From: Alphaproteobacteria bacterium
GTDB lineage: Bacteria; Pseudomonadota; Alphaproteobacteria; Rs-D84
Reading direction: 5' to 3'
NCBI GenBank assembly: GCA_017937735.1
Contig: JAGBCZ010000031.1
Location: 1-7,074 of the forward strand
Length of the DNA stretch: 7,074 bases
Below are positions 1-6,127 of the stretch, piece after piece (within the stretch, counting starts at the first letter, position 1; the number at the start of each line of letters is the position of its first letter). A program made the translations under genes and the position numbers. Below the pieces are notes generated by a model that was not told where the DNA came from, ran no database searches, and saw only the letters and a program-made list of their open reading frames with translations.

Positions 1-1394
1 CCCCCAACCCCGGTAAACAACTGTTGAAAAGAAGCAATGACTTCTTTGGGTTGTTTGTTGAACCATGTAAAGGAATTGTATTTGCTTATGGTTTTGTTTT
101 TTATGGTAATTTTATGGGCACGATGACAGTGTATGTGTTTCGGTTGCTTTTTGTAGGAACTATATAGATTTTTAATCATATCTTTGTGATACATTACATC
201 ATCATCTGTGGTTATAATTATAGCGTTTGGATATTTTTGTAATGTGGGAATTAGTTTTTTGTATGAGCGAATGTCGTGATACCAATCAATTGTTAAGCCT
301 TGGTTACACAAATCTAACAACTGTTTTGGTAAATCTGCTTCACGATTAGGAAATTGTTCTGGTGCTAACCATAAAATAATCTTGTCGGCTTTTAATGATT
401 GATTTAACAATGTTTCAATTGTTTTATTAACTGTATTTATGCGTGCAGGATATGATGTTAAGGATATTATCAATTGTTGTTTCCCAAATAGATTGTCATA
501 GATGTCGGGAAATGTTTTTTTAAGTTTATGTTTAAAATCATCTAGATATTTAATGTCTAAAGTATCTTTAAACCATGTAAAATCTTGCATTTTTCGTATG
601 TTTAATAACGATAACATAGTGTTTTTTTCTGATGGGGAAATGACAAGATTATTTATATAACGATCAATATTTTTATAAACATGAAATATATTAAAATCTT
701 TATTTGTTCTAGTGCCCCCTGTTATACTTTTAATTCCCTTTCTGTAATGGTAGGCGACTTTGTCTGTTACGGCAATTTTATTTGCTAATAACATTGAAAT
801 CATAGATAAATAATTATCTTCAGCAATAGATTTCTTTGTCCAACATTTTAATTGGTTCTTTTTTATAAATTTTTGTTTAAATATTTTTAAACAATTGCTT
901 CCACCAAATTGAATTAATGGTTTTTTTTCATAAATATTAGTTAATAAATTTAATCTATTGCAGTCATAAATTGTACACCATTCTTGTTCAGAATTAAATC
1001 GAATCATTTTTGTGCAAGAAGCTACATCAGCAGCATTGTACGTAGCTATGTTATATAATTCTTTAAAATAATTATTATCAATCCAATCATCAGAATCAAG
1101 AAAACCAATATATTCGCCTGTTGCGTGTTCTATTCCGATGTTTTTGATAAGTCCGGGTGCGCCACAATTAGTTTTTCTATTAATAATATGTATACGTTTA
1201 TCTTGTTGTGCATATTCTTTCAATATTTTTAGGGAATTGTCTGTTGAGCCGTCGTTGATACAAATTATCTCTATTTCTTTCATTGTTTGGTTTATAATAC
1301 TGTCCAAGCATTCATGTAAATATTTTGCTGTATTATATACAGGAATGATAACTGATACTTTTGGAATTTTGCTGTTTTTAATTTTTTTGCTCAT
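1..1394 (-). CDS. Two-module family 2 glycosyltransferase, C-terminus cut off by the window edge
   Basis: Reading the minus strand from ATG at 1394 gives 464 uninterrupted codons that run off the left edge. Residues 12-110 form a GT-A, family 2 glycosyltransferase core: VSVIIPVYN (13-21), the NDGSTD nucleotide-binding turn (47-52) and the DXD-type metal/sugar-nucleotide motif DSDDW (100-104). A second module starts near residue 308 (IISLTSYPARI) and has its own acidic motif TTDDD (395-399). Two-module proteins of this kind occur in bacterial LPS and capsule loci, so a cytoplasmic or membrane-associated sugar transferase for surface glycan is inferred. Donor and acceptor cannot be told. No signal peptide or membrane helix is visible. 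The start has an AGGA ribosome-binding site in the 11-base gap after the upstream gene's stop, so the two are cotranscribed. The gene is very AT-rich: bases 841-900 contain only 9 G/C. Confidence 0.9.
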   Translation of the reverse strand, partial: MSKKIKNSKIPKVSVIIPVYNTAKYLHECLDSIINQTMKEIEIICINDGSTDNSLKILKEYAQQDKRIHIINRKTNCGAPGLIKNIGIEHATGEYIGFLDSDDWIDNNYFKELYNIATYNAADVASCTKMIRFNSEQEWCTIYDCNRLNLLTNIYEKKPLIQFGGSNCLKIFKQKFIKKNQLKCWTKKSIAEDNYLSMISMLLANKIAVTDKVAYHYRKGIKSITGGTRTNKDFNIFHVYKNIDRYINNLVISPSEKNTMLSLLNIRKMQDFTWFKDTLDIKYLDDFKHKLKKTFPDIYDNLFGKQQLIISLTSYPARINTVNKTIETLLNQSLKADKIILWLAPEQFPNREADLPKQLLDLCNQGLTIDWYHDIRSYKKLIPTLQKYPNAIIITTDDDVMYHKDMIKNLYSSYKKQPKHIHCHRAHKITIKNKTISKYNSFTWFNKQPKEVIASFQQLFTGVG

Positions 1395-1405
1395 AATGTG
1401 TCCTG

Positions 1406-2626
1406 TTATTTACCGTTTAGTTGCTTTACTTTATCTTTTAATCTAAGATGTTTTTCATAGACGTGTATTGGGTATTTAAAAATGCGTTTAATTTTATGTT
1501 TGTTGTATGACAGCACATGTATCCCACAGATATAGATTCTGCGTTTGTTGTTGCTGTGACGTTTCTTGTAAAAGAAATAATGTTTAATTCTGTTAATGCG
1601 GTCTTTTGTGAAACATGCTTTGAATATTTTAAAATCTCGTTTCATAATAATTTTGGCTAGTTTATAAAAATGTTTCCTATCTGTGTATGAACAGTGTGAT
1701 AATTCGCTTAATATGTTTGCTTGTATTGATGTGTTTAAAAACGGGATAAATTCATACAAATTATTTTGCAGCAAGAAATTTTTTATATAGTAGTAAGCAT
1801 GGATGATATTTATTGCACCATGTCCACGATTGCTAGAAATCTGTACATCAGACCCTGAACGATAGTGCACAAATACTTTATCAATCGCAGCAATCTGTTG
1901 TGCCAACGATAATGCTGCCCAGCCCATACCAATATCATTACATGTTTGCAGATTTTGGAAATACAAGTGATTCTGTTTAATAAATTTATGTCTATATAAT
2001 TTGTTCCATGCTGCCGGGTTTGTAAAATAATAAATATTATCCCCCAGTTTTTGCGCATTAAATACATCGCCGTGCTGTGCAATTACGTTTGGGCGCAGCA
2101 TCCAAGTTGTCGGGTAAAATTTTTGGTTTTTGTCGTTATATATATCTGCATTACACACACATATATCTAAATCATATTTATTGGCATAATCGAACATTTC
2201 TTGCAGCATGGTTGGTTCAAAAAAATCATCGCTGTCCAGGAAAGATAAATATTTCCCACGTGCAACAGCCATGCCGGCATTACGTGCAACACCTGCATAC
2301 AGGTTTTGCTGATGTAATATAGTTATTCGCTTATCTTTTTGTGCATACTCTTTCAGTATTGTCAAAGAAACGTCTGTTGAACCATCGTCAATGCAAATAA
2401 TTTCGATATCTTTTAATGTTTGATTGATAACACTGTCCAGACATTGTGGTAAATATGCTGCAACATTATAAACAGGAATAATAACTGATACTTTCGGGGT
2501 ATGTTTTATTTGATTTTGTACGATTATCTTGGCCAGTGTATACAGTGTATTATCTGCATTTTGTACGCAAACTTGTTTATAGTATGTTGTTTCAGCATCT
2601 GTATCATGCACAATTTGTTTTGTCAT
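1406..2626 (-). CDS. Family 2 glycosyltransferase (surface polysaccharide type)
   Basis: A complete 406-residue protein. After an unrelated N-terminal stretch of about 44 residues comes a GT-A fold family 2 domain: VSVIIPVYN (46-54), IDDGSTD (79-85) and the catalytic-site motif FLDSDD (129-134). The last 60 or so residues are strongly basic (many K, R and H) and may bind the membrane surface or an anionic acceptor; that is inference. The likely role is transfer of a sugar from a nucleotide-sugar to a growing LPS, capsule or O-antigen chain on the cytoplasmic side; the specificity is unknown. The start at 2626 is supported by AAGGA (2636-2640), nine bases upstream. The gene is the first of a two-gene operon and lies 24 bases after an intrinsic terminator, so it may depend on readthrough. 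Its first catalytic module is closely similar to that of the downstream gene. Confidence 0.93.
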   Translation of the reverse strand: MTKQIVHDTDAETTYYKQVCVQNADNTLYTLAKIIVQNQIKHTPKVSVIIPVYNVAAYLPQCLDSVINQTLKDIEIICIDDGSTDVSLTILKEYAQKDKRITILHQQNLYAGVARNAGMAVARGKYLSFLDSDDFFEPTMLQEMFDYANKYDLDICVCNADIYNDKNQKFYPTTWMLRPNVIAQHGDVFNAQKLGDNIYYFTNPAAWNKLYRHKFIKQNHLYFQNLQTCNDIGMGWAALSLAQQIAAIDKVFVHYRSGSDVQISSNRGHGAINIIHAYYYIKNFLLQNNLYEFIPFLNTSIQANILSELSHCSYTDRKHFYKLAKIIMKRDFKIFKACFTKDRINRIKHYFFYKKRHSNNKRRIYICGIHVLSYNKHKIKRIFKYPIHVYEKHLRLKDKVKQLNGK

Positions 2627-2650
2627 AGTAACGTTTCCTTGTCTTGCGAT

Positions 2651-2677
2651 ATAAAAAATCCGCCCAAGAAAGAGCGG
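2651..2677 (-). terminator. Intrinsic terminator at the 3' end of the structured RNA, just before the glycosyltransferase operon
   Basis: On the minus strand CCGCTC-TTTCTT-GGGCGG forms a 6-bp hairpin with one T-G wobble, followed by A and six T. It ends 10 bases before the ribosome-binding site of the glycosyltransferase at 2626. The two outer bases of the hairpin (2676-2677) are shared with the 10-bp helix that closes the upstream RNA domain, so the two structures abut. Confidence 0.8.
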
Positions 2678-2873
2678 TCAGGGAGTTCAAAAATCATATA
2701 GCTTAATGACTCTGTGGTCTTCCGGTTGAACCGTATTTTATAACCAACAGCTCCCCGACCAACATGTCAGGGATGATAACGGCACAAAAAACACCGAAAC
2801 ATCAAAATAACGATGCTTTCGCACCGAAGCTATAGGGCTTTTGATAACCCCGAACCCAATTCCTTGAATTCTG
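2653..2873 (-). ncRNA. Unassigned structured RNA: small RNA or attenuator leader of the glycosyltransferase genes
   Basis: This minus-strand unit of about 220 nt is bounded by a promoter (2879-2907) and an intrinsic terminator (2651-2677) and has no convincing reading frame. Helices seen by eye: GGGC/GCCC (2873-2876 with 2835-2838) closing a 5' domain that contains AATTC-AAG-GAATT (2858-2870); a GCTT/AAGC hairpin near 2816-2831; and a 10-bp helix GGTCGGGGAG/CTCCCTGACC (2751-2760 with 2676-2685). The last closes a three-way junction holding CTGT-GGT/ACCACAG (one bulged T) capped by CGGT-TCA-ACCG, and a wobble-rich AGAGTCAT/ATGATTTTT helix. I looked for 6S RNA, tmRNA, RNase P RNA, SRP RNA and common riboswitch signatures and recognised none. 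It could be a free small RNA or a 5' leader that stops transcription before the glycosyltransferase genes. The ends are inferred from the promoter and terminator positions. Confidence 0.6.
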
Positions 2874-2878
2874 CCCAA

Positions 2879-2907
2879 ATTGTATATAAAGTTTTACCTT
2901 AAATCAA
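2879..2907 (-). promoter_or_regulatory. Sigma-70 type promoter of the structured RNA
   Basis: The minus strand shows TTGATT (-35, 2902-2907), a 17-base spacer and TACAAT (-10, 2879-2884). Transcription would start near 2872-2874, at the GGGCAG that opens the first predicted helix. It lies downstream of the tRNA-Ser terminator, so the RNA has its own start. Confidence 0.6.
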
Positions 2908-2970
2908 GCGGTAATATACAGTAAACCCGTTCATAGAAATTAAATTATAACAGGATTGTTCTTGCGTACA

Positions 2971-2995
2971 TAAATTAACCCGCCGATTTGGCGGG
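2971..2995 (-). terminator. Intrinsic terminator of tRNA-Ser
   Basis: On the minus strand CCCGCC-AAATC-GGCGGG is a perfect 6-bp GC hairpin followed by a T-rich stretch (TTAATTTA). It begins eight bases after the tRNA CCA end and separates the tRNA transcript from the RNA unit beyond. The plus strand lacks a T tract after the hairpin, so the minus orientation is preferred. Confidence 0.75.
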
Positions 2996-3003
2996 TGAAT
3001 TTC

Positions 3004-3091
3004 TGGCGGAGCGTATAGGACTCGAACCTATGGACCAAAAATTTCGGTCACAGATTAGCAATCTGCTGCATTACCACTCTGCCAACGCTCC
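3004..3091 (-). tRNA. tRNA-Ser (anticodon GCU)
   Basis: The gene is 88 nt on the minus strand including a genome-encoded CCA (3004-3006). The acceptor stem GGAGCGT/ACGCTCC pairs 3085-3091 with 3008-3014, and the discriminator base is G. The anticodon stem encloses the seven-base loop TTGCTAA with anticodon GCT at 3057-3059, reading AGC and AGU serine codons. The T arm is 3015-3031 with TTCGA. A long variable arm (stem GACC/GGTC, 3033-3036 with 3046-3049) is the class II mark expected of tRNA-Ser. The gene has its own promoter and terminator. Confidence 0.95.
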
Positions 3092-3102
3092 GTGCGTGGG
3101 TC

Positions 3103-3131
3103 ATTATATAGAATCATAAGATTAATTGCAA
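3103..3131 (-). promoter_or_regulatory. Sigma-70 type promoter of tRNA-Ser
   Basis: The minus strand shows TTGCAA (-35, 3126-3131), a 17-base spacer and a perfect TATAAT (-10, 3103-3108). Transcription would start about five bases before the mature tRNA 5' end at 3091, leaving a very short leader for RNase P to remove. Confidence 0.75.
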
Positions 3132-3159
3132 GTAAGAAAATTCGAAAAATCAATAATAG

Positions 3160-3189
3160 TTGACTTACGGATGCTAAAAATGATACACT
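3160..3189 (+). promoter_or_regulatory. Possible distal promoter of cysS
   Basis: The plus strand shows TTGACT (3160-3165, five of six consensus bases), an 18-base spacer and TACACT (3184-3189). ACGGA (3167-3171) and TCCGT (3192-3196) form an inverted repeat around the -10, which could be a regulator site. It is divergent from the tRNA-Ser promoter and would give a cysS leader of about 130 nt. Confidence 0.45.
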
Positions 3190-3250
3190 TGTCCGTGTAA
3201 TGACAATTCAATTTATCAATTTTTACTGTTGTTGCTAATTTGCTTTTTCT

Positions 3251-3270
3251 TGCAAACTGTTTTGTTTGCA
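3251..3270. repeat. Perfect 7-bp inverted repeat before cysS
   Basis: TGCAAAC (3251-3257) and GTTTGCA (3264-3270) are separated by the six bases TGTTTT. The right arm overlaps the -35 of the proximal cysS promoter (3266-3271). It could be an operator for that promoter or a hairpin in the transcript from the distal promoter. No long T tract follows, so a terminator is unlikely. Confidence 0.5.
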
Positions 3271-3294
3271 TTTCTGATATAAAAAATCTACAAT
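3266..3294 (+). promoter_or_regulatory. Proximal promoter of cysS
   Basis: TTGCAT (3266-3271), a 17-base spacer and TACAAT (3289-3294) lie 32 bases before the cysS start codon. The -10 has the same sequence as that of the structured RNA promoter. The -35 is weak (three of six). Confidence 0.5.
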
Positions 3295-3325
3295 TTACGA
3301 TAATAAATACACAAAGGAACGCATT

Positions 3326-4753
3326 ATGACAATCAGACTTTATAACACAATGACACGCAAACTGGAAGAATTTAAACCATTAACACCGGGACATGTCGGG
3401 TTTTATTCATGCGGTCCAACTGTTTATCATTATGCGCATATTGGTAATTTACGAACGATGATTCATAACGATATTATGAAACGTATGTTCACAGAAAATG
3501 GATACAATGTTCATCATGTTATGAATATTACAGACGTTGGCCATCTGACAAATGACGAAGATGATTCTGGCGAAGATAAAATGGAAAAGGGCGCTGCCCG
3601 TGAAAATAAGACAGTGTGGGACGTGGCAAAGTTTTATTTGGATGAATTTTTACATGACTTTAATGATTTAAATTTGCTGCCACCAACTGATATGCCACGT
3701 GCAACAGATTATATCGCAGAACAGATAGAACTGGTTCAGAAATTAGAAGAACTGGGATATACATACGAAATTCCAAATGACGGTATTTATTACGATACAT
3801 CAAAATTTGCAAATTATGGTGCGTTAACAGGTGGTTCTTTGTCTGGGAATCGTGCTGGCGCCCGTGTGGTTTTTAATGATTCTAAACGCAACCCGACTGA
3901 TTTCGCATTGTGGAAATTTTCGCCCACAGACGCAAAACGTCAGATGGAATGGGACAGCCCATGGGGCGTTGGTTTTCCTGGGTGGCATGCAGAATGCAGT
4001 GCGATGAGCATGAAGTTACTTGGAAATCATTTTGATATTCATACAGGCGGTGAAGACCTGTCCCGTGTTCATCATGCAAATGAAATTGCGCAATCAGAAC
4101 CAATTACAGGTGCGCCGTGGGTTTCATACTGGGTACATTTCAGTTTTTTAATTGATAAATCTGGCGCAAAGATGAGTAAGTCTGCCGGTGAATTCTTGGG
4201 ACTGGAATCTGTGCGTAAGCGTGGTTTTGATCCGATGGCGTATCGTTATTTAATAACATTGGGGCATTATCAGACACAGTTGGCGTTTTCATTTGATGCG
4301 TTGGAATCTGCTGCGACTGGGTACAAGAACATCGTTCGCAAAATCGCAGATTTGATGAACAGTGACAATATGGGTGAACTAAATTCTGCTGTTTATAATG
4401 ATTGGCATGACAAGATTTTGGCGCCTGTATCTGATAACATGAAAACCGCAGAATCATTGGTGGTTATTCAAGAATTGTTAAAGGATACATCTGTAAATCC
4501 TGCAACGAAATTGGCGCTTTTTGAATTCATAGACAGATTGTTGGGACTGCAATTTATCGACAGGGCGCAAAAATTACTTGAATTGGAACAAGAATCTGCG
4601 CCGTCTGAAATTATTGCCCTGGCGGATCAGCGTGCCACGGCCAAGGCAAATAAAGACTGGGCGACTGCAGATGCACTGCGCCAACAGATTGATGCCGCAG
4701 GCTGGACTGTGCTGGACGGCAAAGACGGTTACAAAATCGTTAAAAAGGCATAA
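3326..4753 (+). CDS. cysS: Cysteine--tRNA ligase (cysteinyl-tRNA synthetase)
   Basis: Charges tRNA-Cys with cysteine using ATP in the cytoplasm; class Ia synthetase. The 475-residue length is close to the 461 of the E. coli enzyme. The HIGH signature appears as HIGN (38-41) and the KMSKS loop as KMSKS (282-286). All four expected zinc ligands, which select cysteine, are present: C29 in YSCGPTVYHYAH, C224 in GWHAECSAM, and H249 and E253 in VHHANEIAQSE. The C-terminal part has the expected helical anticodon-binding region and a conserved ending of the LRQQIDAAGW type. The segment before the third zinc ligand reads GGEDLSRVHH where most bacterial enzymes have GGxDLxFPHH, a modest divergence. The start is fixed by AAAGGAA (3313-3319), six bases before ATG. 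It is divergent from tRNA-Ser and is followed after 64 bases by an unrecognised gene with its own possible promoter. Confidence 0.97.
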   Translation: MTIRLYNTMTRKLEEFKPLTPGHVGFYSCGPTVYHYAHIGNLRTMIHNDIMKRMFTENGYNVHHVMNITDVGHLTNDEDDSGEDKMEKGAARENKTVWDVAKFYLDEFLHDFNDLNLLPPTDMPRATDYIAEQIELVQKLEELGYTYEIPNDGIYYDTSKFANYGALTGGSLSGNRAGARVVFNDSKRNPTDFALWKFSPTDAKRQMEWDSPWGVGFPGWHAECSAMSMKLLGNHFDIHTGGEDLSRVHHANEIAQSEPITGAPWVSYWVHFSFLIDKSGAKMSKSAGEFLGLESVRKRGFDPMAYRYLITLGHYQTQLAFSFDALESAATGYKNIVRKIADLMNSDNMGELNSAVYNDWHDKILAPVSDNMKTAESLVVIQELLKDTSVNPATKLALFEFIDRLLGLQFIDRAQKLLELEQESAPSEIIALADQRATAKANKDWATADALRQQIDAAGWTVLDGKDGYKIVKKA

Positions 4754-4758
4754 TGTCC

Positions 4759-4786
4759 TTGTAAATTGACAAAAAAATGCTATATA
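4759..4786 (+). promoter_or_regulatory. Possible promoter of the 221-residue gene
   Basis: TTGTAA (4759-4764), a 16-base spacer and TATATA (4781-4786) lie in the short gap after cysS. A perfect -35 hexamer TTGACA at 4766-4771 is badly spaced from any good -10 (nine bases to TATATA; nothing convincing at 17), so which hexamer is used is unclear. No terminator follows cysS, so readthrough may also express the next gene. Confidence 0.35.
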
Positions 4787-4804
4787 TCAAGTGTTGGGTT
4801 GATA
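4785..4804. repeat. Inverted repeat in the 5' leader of the 221-residue gene
   Basis: TATCAA (4785-4790) and TTGATA (4799-4804) flank the eight bases GTGTTGGG. The left arm overlaps the end of the candidate -10 and the right arm ends two bases before the ribosome-binding site. That position would suit a repressor site or a small hairpin, but it is only 6 bp per arm and could be chance. Confidence 0.35.
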
Positions 4805-4817
4805 CAAAGGGATATAA

Positions 4818-5483
4818 ATGGCAGAATATATCGCAGAAAAGCATTTTTGTTTGTGCAAGGCGTTTCCGCAATATGCACCAGAAATGATTGAATTGATGGT
4901 TGCATTTGATGGCTTTTATCAGCGGCCTGTTACAAACATGTCCGAATTGCGTGATTATGTTATAAACTTTGCCGTATATTCTAACTTGGCGATTGATAAG
5001 GGCGATGAAATGGGTATTGACAAACGTGTCAAAGAATTGATTGCCCAGGGCAGGGTGTTAACCCCAGGCGAAATTGAAAAGAAGTACAATATAAAAAACG
5101 CGAAATTCCTGTTGCGCGAATATGACAGCGCACTGCGTTTGTGTGCAGAATCAGGGACAAAATCTTTTTTGACACGTGATAAAGAATCCGACTTTTTATT
5201 CTGGATACAAAAACAAATTGAAACATTGGCAAGGGCGCCTGCTGAAAATTATAAACACTATTGGCGGTATTTGCGTGCCACCAAAGATATGGTGTTTCAG
5301 CCAATTAAACCACAACCCACGGCTCGCAAGTCACCATCAAAGCCAGATGTATGGGCGATTCCAGATGCGCAAATGCACGAAGTTGCATGTGCCTTGGCAC
5401 GCAAACGCCACATCACAGATCCAAATACGGTATTGAACGATATGGTTGTTGCAGTCGTACGTAAAAATATGAAACAGCAATAA
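4818..5483 (+). CDS. Unrecognised 221-residue soluble protein
   Basis: I do not recognise a family. The start at 4818 is supported by AAAGGGA (4806-4812), five bases upstream. The protein has no signal peptide or membrane helix. The first 150 or so residues look mostly helical, with alternating charged and hydrophobic residues and aromatic-rich patches (CLCKAFPQYAPEM near the start, FLFWIQKQIE and HYWRYLRA later). A proline- and lysine-rich linker (about 162-176, PIKPQPTARKSPSKP) leads to a short basic C-terminal segment with helix-like spacing that ends in VVRKNMKQQ. A basic tail on a helical body would suit a nucleic-acid or ribosome-associated protein, but that is a guess. Codon use resembles cysS and trcR, so it looks native. 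It lies between cysS and trcR on the same strand. No terminator separates it from trcR, though trcR has its own promoter. Confidence 0.85.
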   Translation: MAEYIAEKHFCLCKAFPQYAPEMIELMVAFDGFYQRPVTNMSELRDYVINFAVYSNLAIDKGDEMGIDKRVKELIAQGRVLTPGEIEKKYNIKNAKFLLREYDSALRLCAESGTKSFLTRDKESDFLFWIQKQIETLARAPAENYKHYWRYLRATKDMVFQPIKPQPTARKSPSKPDVWAIPDAQMHEVACALARKRHITDPNTVLNDMVVAVVRKNMKQQ

Positions 5484-5490
5484 AAAACGG

Positions 5491-5519
5491 TTGAAATCTG
5501 GCAATATTTAGTGTATATT
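5491..5519 (+). promoter_or_regulatory. Promoter of trcR (and probably rpoD)
   Basis: TTGAAA (5491-5496) and TATATT (5514-5519), each five of six consensus bases, are 17 bases apart. Transcription would start near 5525, about 23 bases before the trcR start codon. It is the best-matching promoter on the plus strand and could also drive rpoD. Confidence 0.7.
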
Positions 5520-5547
5520 AGCCCCCGTAATTACAAAGGAATTTTTC

Positions 5548-6090
5548 ATGAACTATCCATATATGCCAAAATCTACTGCCTTGTGGCTGATTGAAAACAC
5601 CGCTTTAACATTTGAACAAATCGCAGATTTCTGTGGTCTGCATGAATTAGAGGTTAAAAATATCGCTGATGCAGAAACGTATAAAATTCAGCCATTAAAT
5701 CCAATTTTAAGTGGCCAATTAACACGTGAAGATATCGAAGCATGCGAAGCGGACACATCTGCACGACTGACATTGCGTGAAGAAATTGTCAAAGCCCAAC
5801 AAAAACAAAACAAAAAAGGTGTTGGGTATACACCAAAATTGCATCGTCAAAACCGTTTGGGCGGAATTTTGTGGATTTTAAAGAATTATCCAGAATTGAC
5901 AGACGGCCAGGTTGCACGCCTGATGCGCAGTACAAATCCAACAGTTGCATCGGTTCGCAATAAAACACATGCGTCATATTCTATTATTCAAATTCAAAGT
6001 CCTGTTGTATTGGGATTGGTTTCTGAATCTGCGATTCACGAAGCCGTTGCCAAGGCACAAAAACAGGCAAATAAAAAGAATAAAAAATAA
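5548..6090 (+). CDS. trcR: TrcR/DUF1013 family cell-cycle transcriptional regulator
   Basis: The 180-residue protein matches the alphaproteobacterial DUF1013 family, annotated as cell-cycle transcriptional regulator TrcR. The N-terminal part carries the family hallmark MPKSTALWLIENTALTF (6-22), QIADFCGLHELEVKNIAD (24-41) and SGQLTREDIEACEAD. After a variable K/Q-rich link come YTPKLHRQNR and a second block ILWILKNYPELTDGQVARLM with TNPTVASVR. Two segments (about 20-38 and 117-138) have helix-turn-helix-like spacing, which fits DNA binding; I infer this from the pattern only. The K-rich tail (KKNKK) is unremarkable. AAAGGA (5535-5540) supports ATG at 5548; an internal ATG at 5563 (residue 6) is possible but lacks a good ribosome-binding site. 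It is followed after 37 bases by rpoD with no terminator, so cotranscription is likely. Confidence 0.9.
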   Translation: MNYPYMPKSTALWLIENTALTFEQIADFCGLHELEVKNIADAETYKIQPLNPILSGQLTREDIEACEADTSARLTLREEIVKAQQKQNKKGVGYTPKLHRQNRLGGILWILKNYPELTDGQVARLMRSTNPTVASVRNKTHASYSIIQIQSPVVLGLVSESAIHEAVAKAQKQANKKNKK

Positions 6091-6127
6091 TTTTACTGTG
6101 AACATTTAAAACTTTAAAAGGTTGATA

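Noticed and set aside
1138..1446. Plus-strand frame of 102 residues, hydrophobic and membrane-protein-like
   Set aside because: It lies antisense mostly to the N-terminal half of a clear glycosyltransferase; hydrophobicity is a by-product of the AT-rich opposite strand, and it has no ribosome-binding site.
2501..2701. Plus-strand frame of 66 residues with several cysteines overlapping the glycosyltransferase start
   Set aside because: It runs through the terminator and the 5' end of the minus-strand gene, with no ribosome-binding site or recognisable domain.
2653..2873. 6S RNA, tmRNA (two-piece alphaproteobacterial form), RNase P RNA or SRP RNA as identity of the structured RNA
   Set aside because: A 6S RNA should be one long hairpin with paired ends, but here the best helices are several separate domains. 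I found no tmRNA tag-coding frame or tRNA-like end, no conserved RNase P core and no SRP tetraloop region.
4140..4457. Minus-strand frame of 105 residues inside cysS
   Set aside because: It is fully inside the conserved KMSKS-bearing part of cysS, so it is a shadow.
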